In this document: in pieces, positions 1 to 10,930 of the stretch
Layout: each line of letters starts with the position of its first letter
How positions within the stretch are numbered: position 1 is the stretch's first letter
NCBI GenBank assembly: GCA_030374765.1
Contig: JARGXX010000004.1
Coordinates: forward strand, 1,674,001 to 1,738,000
Length of the DNA stretch: 64,000 nucleotides
Origin: Agarophyton chilense
Lineage: Eukaryota > Rhodophyta > Florideophyceae > Gracilariales > Gracilariaceae
Reading direction: 5' to 3'
Made by a program: the position numbers and the translations under genes
The notes under the pieces: generated by a model
Told to the model about the DNA's origin: nothing
Seen by the model: the letters and a program-made list of their open reading frames with translations, nothing else
The model's database searches: none

Positions 1-816
1 GGAAACCGATTTCTCTTGGTTTGTGTTGAGCATCTTACTGGATGGCCGATTGCCGCCCCGACAAGGAATTCAACGTCAGAAACTGTAGTAGAATTTGTGA
101 AAAGTGGAATCATCGCCCCTTTTGGCCTTCCCCGTGTCATCGTATCCGACAATGCGACCTGTTTCACGTCCATGTCACTCGTTTCGTTCATGAAAGAGAA
201 AGGAATCAAGTGGAAAACTGTTCTGGCTTACGCACCTATGTCCAATGGTAGGGCTGAGAGAATGGTTGGTACACTTAAACGAGCTCTTGGAAAGACTGTC
301 TTAGCCCGTGGTTCAAGCTGGGATGATGACCTCCCTTCAGTTCTATATGGATATCGACGTCGCCATCTTGCCAGCGGAATATCGCCTTTTGAATTGCTTT
401 ATGGCGTGAAACCACGTATGACATCGTATGACTCGGGTGTGGCGGTGCAGCATGGGGATTCTTCACAGATATTTAGGACCTTGGAGACTTTAGCTTCATC
501 TAATCCTCGGGCAGCGCGTGCTGAGATGAGAGTTACTAGGGATATTCCGGAGAAGAAGATAAGAAAGTTCCAGGTTGGAGATGAGGTTTTGGTGGCGAAG
601 GGGAAGGCGCTGAATACCACAGTGAAGTGGCCGGCATTCTCCTCAAAGTACTTTGGACCTTGCCGTGTTGTCCGTGCAGATCACCCCAGGTACACTTTGG
701 TCTCACCACACAACCGCTATACTCGTCAAGGGATACATTGTCGACGCCTCAAAATCTATCTGCCGCGACCATTGGATGCTAAGGTTTCCGGGTTGCCGCG
801 GCGTAGCAACCGTTGA
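1..816 (+). CDS. Integrase, C-terminal part (element D)
   Basis: The frame is open from the first base, so the protein starts before the window. It shows the second half of a retroviral-type integrase core. It holds VSDNATCF around the second catalytic Asp, then SNGRAERM with the catalytic Glu, the YGYRRR and PFELLYG blocks and a GPY/F-like C-terminal module (YFGPCRVV). Integrases of this family join element cDNA to host DNA in the nucleus. No chromodomain follows. It is the closest relative in the window of the element C integrase. Confidence 0.85.
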   Translation, partial: GNRFLLVCVEHLTGWPIAAPTRNSTSETVVEFVKSGIIAPFGLPRVIVSDNATCFTSMSLVSFMKEKGIKWKTVLAYAPMSNGRAERMVGTLKRALGKTVLARGSSWDDDLPSVLYGYRRRHLASGISPFELLYGVKPRMTSYDSGVAVQHGDSSQIFRTLETLASSNPRAARAEMRVTRDIPEKKIRKFQVGDEVLVAKGKALNTTVKWPAFSSKYFGPCRVVRADHPRYTLVSPHNRYTRQGIHCRRLKIYLPRPLDAKVSGLPRRSNR

Positions 817-1089
817 GCTTGGGGCTGTGTGGGTCGCGGAACGTGTGGAATGTTCCGGCACTGCTGTAACACACGTGTAGGATGTGCCAGCAGCGCCGGG
901 AGTTCCTACATCTTTGTTGACGCCGACGTTGCAGTGGTATTCTGGTGATGTCAGGCGTAGTTGTTACATTTTAATTGGTTAGTGTGCTGCTGTACTGGCT
1001 TCTAGAAGCCAATAGAGTAACCTAGAAGCACACCGTAGTAATAAGTGAGTATCAATGCGTTGCAGCCCATTCTGTGGGTTCTAGATCTC

Positions 1090-1098
1090 TATAAAAGG
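1090..1098 (+). promoter_or_regulatory. TATA box of the element D LTR
   Basis: TATAAAAGG lies in the LTR at the position expected for the U3 promoter, and the solo LTR keeps an equivalent CTATAAAAA at about 3680. Its function is inferred from position and conservation between the two copies. Confidence 0.5.
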
Positions 1099-1198
1099 GC
1101 CTCTGAAGTCTCCGAACACCATCTCGGACGACCTCAAGCCAACAAACACCCAATTCAACTATTTCCTTTGGCTTCGAGCCCTTCAACTATAACAAAAG

Positions 1199-1321
1199 GT
1201 GAGGCGTTTGCCGCCTAGGGTCCAGTGAGGCGCTTGCCGCTGGAGGAGCAACCCTATAATTATCTAAAATCGGTGAGGCGTTTGCCGCCGTATAGAGGAC
1301 CAGTGAGGCGTTTGCCGCTGG
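1199..1321 (+). repeat. Four iterated GTGAGGCGTTTGCCGC motifs in the LTR
   Basis: Four near-identical 16-base motifs start at about 1199, 1225, 1272 and 1302. Copies 2 and 4 are followed by TGGA and copies 1 and 3 by C. They lie downstream of the TATA box, so they would fall in the R/U5 part of the element transcript. In the solo LTR they are largely eroded. Their role is unknown; protein or RNA binding sites are possible. Confidence 0.6.
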
Positions 1322-2281
1322 AAGGTGCACCCTCTATCAGCCCACTGTACCGGTTGAAGCGCCTTTGGCGTGGACGGGAGACGGCTTGTGTGTACCAACG
1401 GTACTGCGTCTGGCAAGGGGTCCCCCACAGAGTGAAAAGCCTGTGTCGGTCGGTAAGACCTGGAGGATTCCTGGGATTCAGTACTGGACGGGAAGCTGCC
1501 GCAAGTGGTGCCGCGTAACCTTTCCTGCAAAAGGCCAGCTTGGGTATATGAGTGAAGGCATATCTCGCTGTCATTAGCTCTCCTCGGGAAGCCTTGTAGG
1601 GATTGTATACGCGTGCTTCTGGTTGGCGCAGAAGTACGTAGGCTGCAGAAATCGTCTCACATCCGGAGTGTCTTATCGGAAGTCGGGAGTCTGACTCCTA
1701 GTGACCATTGACATAAGTCTTTCGTTGCGTATCGTCCTAAGAAGATTTTGGAGAATTATCGCTAGGTTGAGCTTCGTTCTCCCCTTGTCATTTTATCTAT
1801 TTTTATCTGACGGGTTGAGTATTGTCCCTGTCTTGCCGTTCTACTTATCTCTTTGCGAAACCGAACTACACTTATCTGTACGGGCCTTTTTTTGGCTACG
1901 AGGGACTCCCATTTACATTGACTTTTACTGTCAAGTTGGCCCACCGCGTCACACTCCCAAGATGGCGCCCACAGATACTTTGCAAAAAGCAATCGTGGCG
2001 TAAATCACTTTCCATCAATACGCCTCGTTGAAAGCCTTCCTGTTGAAATGGGCAATTATACCACCCGTATGGCAAATACCCAAATTTCTTGAACCAATAC
2101 TTTCCATTTCAACCGACTCAGTATATCTTAGTTTTATCGCTCGCGGAGCACATAGTCTCTAGGAAAAGAAATTTGTTCCCAGATTTGATTTTGGCACAGC
2201 TTCTGTCACTGATACAAAAATATCTTGCTTAGTCTACATATTTGTAGCATACTCGCAGCATTAAAACAGAAAGGCGAACTG

Positions 2282-2446
2282 ATACGATTTGGGGGGTGAT
2301 AGCTTGCAGATTTAGACTACCCCGGGGGTTACACTGCCTGAGGGTTGTTTTTGGAGTTTTAGCTTTAGGGGGTTTTGGGGTTGTTTGCACCTGTCACCCC
2401 GAGGGTGATCTAAAATTCGGCAAGCAGTCACCCCCCGAATCGTACA
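2282..2446. repeat. MITE-like element with about 55-bp terminal inverted repeats
   Basis: The left end reads ATACGATTTGGGGGGTGA and the right end, on the other strand, reads GTACGATTCGGGGGGTGA. The match continues inward with mismatches to TACCCCGGGGGTTACA against CACCCTCGGGGTGACA, giving inverted repeats of about 55 bases around a G/T-rich centre of about 55 bases. The total is about 165 bases with no coding potential. This is the structure of a miniature inverted-repeat transposable element; its parent family is unknown. Confidence 0.65.
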
Positions 2447-3555
2447 ATCTCCCAAAATGAAAAGACTGGCCAAGAGTTAATTTGCCCTAATAGCACTTTG
2501 CCAACTTCTCCGTGGTCAGAAGAAGTCATGAATTTGAGTATATTTTACAACTTAGTTACTCTACATTTTGAGCAAAGAGCGGAGACAGCTTGCAAGGGCC
2601 GCCGTTCTACGAGTTGACGCAGATGAGAGGCGGAAACTGGAAACATTGTAATAACCAAAAGAAAGAATCCACGTTTCCGCTCAGCTTTTCCAAGTAATAA
2701 TCTTGTAGGCAGCCCACAAGTTTCCGCCTACAAGATGATAACAACGATGACATTGAATGAGCTCTCTATTACTGGAAGAACACCTGTCGTGCTCTTCCCT
2801 TTTCTGATGGACCAATGGAAGCACGAGCACCTTCCCTCCACGAGCCCGCCCTCTCCAAATGCGAACAGAACTATGAAAATGTCTCTAAGCAAAGCTGCGT
2901 TCAACCAAAACACAGAACCAAGCCAAGCGGATATTAAAATTAGATAAGCTTAACTAACCACCCCTTTACTCTATCAAAAGCATGCAAAGTATTCAGCTCA
3001 TGTTCTTATGGTAATTACCAGTGCAAACAGGCCTCCAAAGCACTGAAACTTATCAAAGCTCAATATGCAAAAACTGAAACAAAAAGTAGTCATTGCACAA
3101 AAAAATCTCAATTATAAATCTCACTAAACAAATTTAAAAAAATGGATAGCACCTAGATCCCAACAAAAAAAAATACTCAACTTCTTGTAACGTCTAGTAT
3201 CTACGGTAGTTAAAATAAGCCGAAATACAGAAAATATTGGAAACAGTGGAATGGGTTCGTAATCACGTATCCAACATTAAAATTGATGTAGTTATCCTAA
3301 ATAAGCCTTGCATTTGTAAGCTGGAACCAACAATCAGTGTCTCCGTGCATAGACATCTTGTGGCATTCTGGATGCATATTGATTCGAAAAATCTAAAACC
3401 ATCCAAGTCGATGTAGTGTGGGTCCCGTAATGCGTACTGTATAGTGTTCCAACATTGCTGGAACACGCGGTAATAGAGTGTCAGCAAGATCTGCACTCCG
3501 TATGTCACCGCTGGCGTTGAAAGCCACAATGGCGCATTGATGAAAATAATATAGT
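2447..3555. other. Gene-free decayed stretch
   Basis: No convincing coding region is seen, only short frames without family resemblance. One perfect 10-base hairpin stem (TCTTGTAGGC at 2701-2710 against its complement at 2726-2735) is the only structure noted. Confidence 0.5.
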
Positions 3556-4492
3556 TGTTCTGATTATATTGGTTAGTGTGCTGCTTTACACGCTGCTAGC
3601 AGCAATAAAAGTAACCTAGAAGCACAAAGTAGTAACTATCGCGTACCATTGCGTTTCAGCTTCTTTTAGGAATTCCAAATTTCTATAAAAAAAGCTTTGA
3701 TGTCTTCGAGCTCTCTCCCGAACGACTTTGACTAACAATGAAGACCATCATACAATTTTTTCTTTTGGCTTTGAGCTCTTAAATCCTAAGAAAAGGTAAT
3801 TCGTTTGCTGCATGGGGTCCAGTGCGGCGATTGACGCTGGAAGAAGAAATCTATATATTATAAAGACCTTTGAGGCGTTTATCGCAATAGAGAAGTCTTA
3901 TGAGGCATCAGCCGCTGAGCTGGGCACCCTTTGTAAGCCAGCTACACCTGTTGAAGTGCCGCTGGCGTGGACGGGAGACGTTCTGTGTTTACCAACGGTA
4001 CTTAGTCTCTACAGAAAGCTCTTACAGGGTGTCATTCTTGTGGCAGTCGTTAAAACCTGGTGGCAATTTTGAAACTAGTAGCTAACGGGAAGCCGCTGCC
4101 AGTGGTGCCGCGTAACCTATCTCTGAAAAAACGAGCTTCGGCTATAGAGCGTAAACGTACCCTTTTGTTCGTACTCTCCTTGGGAAGACTTGTAAGGATT
4201 GTACGTGCCTGCTTAAGATTACTGCAGAAATAAGAAGGCTAAAGAAATATTTACACAACCAAAGTATTTGACCGGAAACTAGTGTGTCTCACCCCTATTG
4301 ATTATTTACATAAGGCTTTGGTTGCGTTGGTTTAAGAAGATCAAGAAGAAGAAGTTTATATCGAAATATTTATTTCTCATTTCATCTATCTGGGCCATTC
4401 AGTAACGGAAAAGGCTTATTCTCGCCGAAGTGTACTGTAACTTTTAGCCCAAAGCGTCCCGTTCAAAGATGGCGCCCACGTATAGTACGTCA
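3556..4492 (+). repeat. Diverged solo LTR of the element D family
   Basis: This stretch aligns along its whole length with the LTR at 962-1985. Shared blocks include TTGGTTAGTGTGCTGCT, GTAACCTAGAAGCACA, the TATA box, TGGACGGGAGACG and the closing AGATGGCGCCCAC. No element coding sequence flanks it, so it looks like a solo LTR left by recombination. It is much more decayed than the first copy and therefore old. Confidence 0.65.
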
Positions 4493-5145
4493 TTCATGAG
4501 CTATTTTTGGTACGGTACTCAATAACGAGATGTTACGAGAAGAATACTTCAGAGTATAATTGGATATTAGTATTCATTTTGTATCCCTGTTTTACTGTAC
4601 ACTTGCAAGTGTGACCACCAAATAAATAATATGTTTATTTATAGTAACTGTTTTGTGTCACACCACAGTGTAGAAATTACATTTAAATAGCTTCTTAACC
4701 TTTTACCACAATTTAGAGATGAAGCCCAGGCATTTGTGACTAAGTTCTGACTGAAAAATCTTCCCAATGTTGGAAAACATTTAAGATCGTAGATATTAAG
4801 AAGTACTTCTTACGCTCTCACCAGTTGTAGTATACTTGTGAGTATTACAATTCAACATACATTTAGATTATGCCCCCATCCCCTCGCGTTTCCAATTTCA
4901 CGGACTTCATGAGCCACGGACGTCAAAAGGATCATTCCATTACCCTTGTAAAACGCCGATCACGGCGCTGGCGCGTCGCACTGGCTTTTCTAGTCCGGCG
5001 TCGACAATTAATTAGATCGGTAAGCACCTCTCGTCCCATCATAATTTTTCAACCCGTACTATGGCCTACCGAGCTGAGCGGGCGCGTTGCCTGCCTCATT
5101 CCAGCTTCATTTCTGTGTCTTCATTCGGCTTTAATTTTGAACGGC

Positions 5146-6086
5146 TAACGGATGTTTCATGTCTGTCATTCTTTCGATTTGACAGGGCACATTTTGAAAA
5201 GGTGATTGAAGCTCTCAGTTGGTGAAAAGGGCACACACAATATAGCCGTTACGAAGAAAGTCCACTGCTAGTTATATACGATATACTACGAAGATTGAAG
5301 ACTCGAGAAAGTTAGAGCGATATAAAAATTTCGCTTGCAAAACATGCCGTACAGCTATCCGAACTATTTTGGGAAGGGATCGAAGCGTTTTTTTTTAATT
5401 AGACAGAACACCTGATCATGGGATTGATGAGTTCGATTTTAATTCAGACCTGTGCGTTTCTTTATGAAGCGGCAGTGCAAGAGAGAATTCATGGCTTGTG
5501 GGAAATAGTTGGATATATAGATGGAACCGTAATTGCGATCGCGGGACCCTCGCGTGGAATAGTCCAGCGTTTTGACAATAATGGCCATAAACGCAAACAT
5601 TTTCTAAAGTATAAAGCTGTTACAGCATCTGAAGGTTTAATTTTGCAAGCGGCTGGTCGAATTGAGAGCGTTCGTCACGATTAGACGTTTTATTTTAGAA
5701 GCGGTTTGGAAGAAGCGCTGGAATCACTATTGTTCATTGATGGGATTTAATACACCCTGTTTCGCAACTGCGAGTATAGCAGGCGCTCATTTCTTGATAT
5801 TCCGTATCAAGGTGAAAAATAGACACCGTCACATTCTGCTCTAAATGCGGATATGTCAAGATCGCGTGTCACCGTGGAGTGGTTTATCAAAAAGGTGAAG
5901 CTTTGCAGGTCCTTTGTGGACTTCAAAGGCAAAATGCATATCGGTGAATTCCCAGTTGACGCTCTCTATCGTGCTGCTTTGCTACTTAAACGCTTTCGAA
6001 ACTATGTTTACCCTACCCCTTTTTGGCAGTACTTCAAATATGCGCTACCATTCTTTGAACGCTACCTGCTCCACAAAGACTTGTGA
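5146..6086 (+). pseudogene. PIF/Harbinger-like DDE transposase, broken
   Basis: The pieces follow the order of a Harbinger-type (DDE_4 superfamily) transposase. An N-terminal piece contains FFRFDRAHFEKVIEAL (about 5150-5220) and then LLVIYDILRRL (about 5265-5300). The catalytic region has YIDGTVIAIAGPS and GHKRKHFLKYKAV (5514-5630), where family members carry the first catalytic Asp. The C-terminal piece has VEWFIKKVK and FVDFKGKMHIGEFPV (5853-6086). The reading frame shifts at about 5670 and again before 5853, and there are stops at about 5315 and 5842, so the gene is dead. Terminal inverted repeats were not identified. A DNA-transposon origin is well supported. Confidence 0.75.
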
Positions 6087-6169
6087 GTCTTTCAATAAAA
6101 TCTATTTGTGCTTCGTCCTACTTCTTTCCGAATGCTTCCATAAGAAGTTCAAAATTCTCTAATTAAAGA

Positions 6170-7183
6170 GCGTAATGTGCCTCAAGTTTTTCTCTTCTCA
6201 AGACCCTCTCTTTGTCTCTGTCTGCCACATCTATTGCCATTCGTTCCCGCTCTAATTTCAACCTCTCTTTTTCCATTTCAACTCTACCCAGATCCCTCTC
6301 TTAGATCGCATTCCCAAACACCGCCATCTCACCGCTTCCAAAGTCAGTAGGTCGGCACACAACACGTCGGCTCTTTCTACGAGAACTATACACATCTGAC
6401 CCCAGCTCCCCCTCTTCATCATTGATATCATCCGATAGACTGGCACTGCCCCTTCGAAAGAGAGACCGCGCAACAAGCGCTCTTCCAATCTGCTCCTTCT
6501 CAGCCGCACGTTACTATTCAGCCTCTTTCAATGCATTACATTCACGTACGCGATCATCGCATGCCTCTCCCATCGCTCGCAGAAGCTCATCGAGCTCACC
6601 AATGTCGCCCCGCATTCCTGACAACCGCATCTCGGTTGCATCACATCGTTTTAAAACGTCTTGATTCTTTTTATATCGATTCTGTCTTTCCTTCGCCGTT
6701 ACCGTGACGGACAGAAGTCAGGTCCGGTTCGCCTTTTCCGCCGCTTCCCCGTATTTTGTGTTGATCTCACCATACCCTGCAACATGGGCTCTTGCAGCAC
6801 TGCCCTCTCTGGCGCAGACGAAGTCATCGGCGGTAGATAACTTTGTGCGCTGGATTTTGTGCGATGGGAGGAGGCTGACGTAGAAGAGGAAAAGAGCGGG
6901 AGACTTGGGCGCCAACAATTTTCTCAGCTTCAGTATTGACGGGTGTAGCTGGCGCTGTGCGATTGGTAGTAGAGCTAGAACGAAGACGCTGAGTTTCGAA
7001 ATCCTTATCAAGGTGTGCAACGAAAGAAGAAATATCTGCAGTGAGTTCGCCGGTGTAGGTGAAACCATTCTCTACAGAATGCCGAACGGCGCTCGAGGGC
7101 GGCGACGACGACAGGAATTTGGGCTCCGAGCAAATGAGGGTCAGGTCGTTTTGTGTTCTGATGAAGGTGCGGGCCGCAGACAT
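6170..7183 (-). pseudogene. Broken coiled-coil gene, possibly the transposon accessory protein
   Basis: On the minus strand, successive open pieces read like one decayed protein. An N-terminal piece (6824-7183) contains FTYTGELTADISSFVAHL. A middle piece (about 6480-6660) reads MRGDIGELDELLRAMGEACDD, abridged here, with heptad character. A C-terminal piece (about 6190-6300) is charged and contains EKERLKLERERMAIDVADR. The frame is interrupted several times. Such a C-terminal coiled coil resembles the Myb-like partner proteins of PIF/Harbinger transposons, and the gene converges on the Harbinger-like transposase at 5146-6086, but no Myb domain is visible. The association is inference. Confidence 0.4.
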
Positions 7184-9505
7184 ACGATCGAATGTACTTA
7201 GAGGGTTTCAGAGCTCAACCTCGAGATTATTCTGCAAACCAATTGATGCGAAAGGAATCGAAATAGATTTATATGGTTGAAGAGACGGTTGGGCCTGATT
7301 GCTTTTGTCACTGGGCAGAAGGCCAGCCGGCAACGTCGCCGGGGTGCGATGCGACTCGGAGACGTCACCTGCAAAGATAGACCGGATTGGTGTGGGTGCT
7401 AGTTTCATGTGCGGTTGTGATAATGAAGGAGAAAGCGTATGACAGCTGCGATTTGTGAGCGCACAAAGGCACCGTCGGTACGTGATTCGAGGTGATAGAA
7501 CAGAAGTGGCAGTGAAGTGGGAGTATGTCGTGTATGTGACCGACGGAGGTACGTACGGTGAGGTACAGAATGCCTGAATGGGGGCTCAACCGGTTGGGGA
7601 GATCCCCGTGGACAGAGATGGAGAGACAGAGATTAAACAGGAAGTAATGGGAGCGTGATGTGCTCAGTGAGTGTACACGGGATGGGGGCAGCAGCGGATG
7701 GGAGTAGATCAAAGGTTGAAGGTGTAGTAGATCGCAGGATGCAGTCAGATAGGAATAGAGCGATGGATGCAAACGAAGTAGATTAGAAGATGCAGGCAGA
7801 GTAGATCACAGGATGCAGAATGATGGGAGTATATAGGTGGATGCATTCAGAGTAGATCGCAGTATGAACGAAGGGGAATGAAGAATGTAAATGATGGAAC
7901 TGGGAGGGGAATGGATCTGGACGCTGAGTTGTAATGAGATTTCAGTGAAGTAGACCTTTCACAAACTAACCGTATTTCACGACATTTTGTCACAAAGATT
8001 TTTTACTTTTCACCACGAGTTCAATTTGTAGTCACAATTTAGTCACAGTGAGCGAATTGTGGCGGGCGTCAATTCCCTAATAAAGGGCGCTTGGCCGCAA
8101 GTGAGAAAGGAAGAGGCAAACCAACTTATCATCATCTTGGTGTTTGCTAGAAAGCTTAAGTCGTTACCGACGAAAAAGCATGAATGGCATCAATGCTAAC
8201 CGAATTTGAGCTATGGATCTTGTTCTGAGGATCTCCTCAAATATTGTGTTGTTTTTATTTGTTCCTCACTGTGTTACGTGCATGTTTTGAGGTTATTTAT
8301 TGTTCTTCTGTATTTTGCACAGAGTTGTTCAGCTCATTCCGTTCTCTATGCGTACTGTTGTACCTAGACTACTGTCTTATGTCTACACGTATCGTTCTCT
8401 TCATCAAACTTTGTGCGTCTTTTACTTCAAACACATTCCTTTCAATAATAGTCGCTCGCAAAGTGACATCCGTTCTCTAAGGTGCTTTATTCTAACATCT
8501 ACTCTCCTACTGACCACTTCAATCATTAGTAGAAACCCACACATTTTATTTTTTTAACTTTTGATTACTGTAAAGTACTACAAGTTTTCGCTGATAGAAT
8601 ACTTACAGCACCTGGAATTTTTTAATGAAATAAGTAGATCAAAAGCAGCTTTATAAAGACATTTTTAACGCGTGGACCGACAATATGGGACCATTTTTAA
8701 TGATGCCGATTTCGAGCCATAATATTACCCCTTTTCAGTAGCTGGGGTTACTCTCAGCAACATGTGTACGTATAACCTCGTCTTCGGGCACAAGTAGGAG
8801 GTGTTAGTGTTTTGAAATAGAAATTGATTGAATTGAAAAGCTTTTATGGTACATGCTTATCGCGTTGTAACTCTTCAGAGCAAAGAGGTCCGGAAATTTT
8901 TGCGGCTTATGCAGATGATATGTCTTACATTATGTACTCTTTTCGTTTCCTTAAACTATATTCGATTTTTAAGCCGCTGCCAACACGCGCTCTTAATTAG
9001 GATGCTCAAAAAGAGAGGAAAGCGTTGGTGGTGGCGTTGGTTCTAGCGTTGGCCTTAAGTTTTTTGGGAAAGTGAATTCGGAACGTTTGCGAAGAAGAAG
9101 TCTAATCACGAAGAACTCGTGTGATTTTCTTCCATATCGAAATAGACTTTTTTGATGGACGAATGTCAAACAAATTGTATGTTCGGGTCTGTGAGATCTT
9201 CCCAGGTCTCTGGTTTGGTACGCGGATATGTCACATGACGTCGGATGAATTTGATGCCCGTTCATGTCCACTTTTAGGTCACGCCTTAGTCACGGGCTTG
9301 CGTGGCTTGTTTTACGAAATGCCAAGCCATAGCTCTATAAAACCAACTGTCCTTGATATCAGATTTCTCCATTGAACGGTGTCATGGACTTTTTCCGCAC
9401 CTTTTGGAATGTCTCCCTCTCTGCCAACCAGCTCAGGTTCACTCTTGGCCAGTGTGCAGCCACATCCCGGAAAATTTTTGTTGATTGTTTTCTTTATTGT
9501 TCCGT
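7184..9505. other. Gene-free stretch with a degenerate short repeat
   Basis: No credible gene is seen. Between about 7690 and 7870 a degenerate repeat of the type AGAGTAGATCGCAGGATGCA recurs about five times (near 7696, 7726, 7771, 7799 and 7850). The long frame on the minus strand at 7365-7772 is low-complexity and overlaps this repeat. From 8100 to 9500 the sequence is AT-rich without recognisable content. Confidence 0.5.
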
Positions 9506-9855
9506 TGATGGTCTGCATCAACAGAACAATAAAGAAATTATGGCAACAGACGTCCAGGGGAACCGATATTGATGATATTGAGAACACGTCAGATAGTAAC
9601 AGCTCGAGAACATTAGGTGGTAAAATGACTGGAGACAATTAGTATCGTGTACAAATGCCACAAAGCTCAGCTACTCTACACATGATAGGTCGTTGCAGTG
9701 CCAGTCAAAAAGTACTGGCGTGTTTGGCCATTCTGCTGGCGTTGGACGAAGGATTCTGCTCGGATTGTGTCATTCTATCTTTGGACGAGCCAACAACAAA
9801 TTTTGATCGAGAGAATATTGAAATCCTGGCGTGTGCGTTGAGAGCAATTATGTAG
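9506..9855 (+). pseudogene. RAD50 C-terminal ATPase fragment, broken
   Basis: One frame reads INRTIKKLWQQTSRGTDIDDIEN, abridged from 9506, then after a stop codon at 9640-9642 it continues YRVQM and [19 protein letters not shown]. It ends with [17 protein letters not shown]. This is the RAD50 C-terminal lobe: the ABC signature region (normally RGRCSAGQKVLAS), Walker B and the D-loop (LDEPTTNLDRENIE). RAD50 is the SMC-like ATPase of the MRE11 DNA-repair complex. The remnant stops before the final ITHDE motif, has no N-terminal half nearby and has an internal stop, so it is a dead duplicate or a captured piece. Confidence 0.8.
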
Positions 9856-10265
9856 CTCAATCAGTGTGCACATCCCACTGAATTGAATCGCACAAGAGCC
9901 CGCCAGGGCACGGCCGTCGAACTCATGTTGAGCAGCGAACAGGCACAGCCAATTTCGCTGCTGCAAATACAATACAGTTTCAGTCAGTGCTTAGGTTGTT
10001 GTCCCGTAGATCCATAATAGCAATACGGCACAGCCCTGGTACTCTGATTGAGCATCAAACAGGCACAGCGCGGTTTGGTGCCCTCGCAAAAATACAATAT
10101 CGGGCCCAGTCCGGAGTTGTGTTCATGTAGAAAAACCCCAGGCACAGCCCAAAGTTTTAGTTATGCATCGCAATCAGTGAGCATAACCCACTTTACTTCA
10201 TCGAAAAAGAGCACCAGGACACAGCCATTGATCTCTTGCGAACAGAAGCAGCCAAGTTTTGTGGA
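9856..10265. repeat. Degenerate tandem repeat, period about 160 bp
   Basis: Three related blocks follow the RAD50 relic. The first (about 9858-9950) and third (about 10174-10255) align well: TCAGTG, then CCCACT, then GAGC/AAGAGC, then CAG, then ACAGCC, then GCGAACAG. The middle block (about 10000-10075) keeps GGCACAGCCC and CATCAAACAGGCACAGC. The motif ACAGGCACAGC recurs throughout. There is no coding potential. Confidence 0.5.
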
Positions 10266-10448
10266 TAAATCAACGACACTTTTGCTTTGCCAATAATTGA
10301 ACACAAAAGACAACATCGCTAAAAAAACGAGATATGCTTGTTTGGGTACAGATATTGGTTCTGTATTGAAAATCAAAGAAAGGAAAAGAATTATTTTGGA
10401 GTCTGAACCCACGCTTGTACCCATCGAAATTCTTTTTTTTTGTTTTTG

Positions 10449-10530
10449 TGAAAGCTCTAAATTCAAAGATTATGATCTAAATTCAAATATTATGATCCAA
10501 ATTCAAATATTATGATCTAAATTCAAAGAT
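10449..10530. repeat. 20-bp minisatellite, about four units
   Basis: The unit AAATTCAAATATTATGATCT repeats about four times with single-base variants, the last unit being partial. Confidence 0.75.
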
Positions 10531-10660
10531 TCCCATCAAAAATAAAAGATTATGATCACCGAGAACTTGAAAGAGTGAGTGTTTATAAAAAAATAAAAAA
10601 CATTACCAGTTGTACTCAGAATTTGAGGAACTATTGAGTTTAACTAGCCGGTCAGCCGTT

Positions 10661-10782
10661 GATCTGTACGGCTGTGTGACGAAAGATTGTAGGATGTACG
10701 ATCTGTACCTCTGCGTGACGAAAGATTGTTAGCCGCTTTCACCCTTACGTCACGCAGATTACCTTGCAAAGGTACAGATCGG
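10661..10782. repeat. Direct and inverted repeat cluster flanking element A
   Basis: A 30-base motif (GATCTGTAC, then GTGACGAAAGATTGT) occurs at 10661-10690 and 10700-10729. An inverted partner follows at about 10747-10782 (ACGTCACGCAGA, then GGTACAGATC). The structure suggests a small foldback or MITE remnant. Confidence 0.5.
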
Positions 10783-10930
10783 ACATCAATATACCATTGT
10801 TCTCCGGTGTGATATTCAGCTTCCGTTGCGTTGCTTGGAGATGTAAGCATGATTATATTCGAAAGTACCGGAATTTCAAAGTTGTGTTCAACCGTTACTT
10901 TTCTCTCGTTGCCTAGCATCCAATTGAAAA

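Larger units (their letters stand above)
1..1985 (+). mobile_element. Ty3/gypsy-type LTR element, 3' part (element D), cut by window start
   Basis: The window opens inside the integrase of an LTR retrotransposon on the plus strand. After the coding region ends at 816 there is a short non-coding stretch and then a roughly 1-kb LTR (about 962-1985). The integrase is clearly related to that of element C at 55893-57779: both share the EHLTGWPIA and GRAERM blocks and a YxGPCRV motif. The two therefore belong to one lineage, although their LTRs are unrelated in length (about 1 kb against 164 bp). Only the 3' part is visible, so completeness cannot be judged; the visible coding part is open. The family call is secure from the integrase and the LTR ends are approximate. 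Confidence 0.8.
962..1985 (+). repeat. 3' LTR of element D (about 1.02 kb)
   Basis: A diverged second copy lies at about 3556-4492, and comparing the two defines this LTR. Both begin with TGTT followed by TTGGTTAGTGTGCTGCT, both carry a TATAAA-type box about 130 bases in, and both end shortly after AGATGGCGCCCAC. The exact ends are uncertain by a few bases because the copies are old. A set of GTGAGGCGTTTGCCGC repeats lies just downstream of the presumed transcription start. Confidence 0.7.

Noticed and set aside
4870-5148. 92-codon plus-strand ORF before the Harbinger-like transposase
   Set aside because: It is Arg-rich with no similarity to transposase N-termini; recognisable transposase sequence starts only at about 5146.
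7365-7772. 135-codon minus-strand ORF rich in Ser, His and Leu
   Set aside because: It overlaps a degenerate tandem repeat and has no recognisable motif.
9312-9638. 108-codon minus-strand ORF opposite the RAD50 relic
   Set aside because: It is a shadow of the plus-strand RAD50 frame and has no motif of its own.
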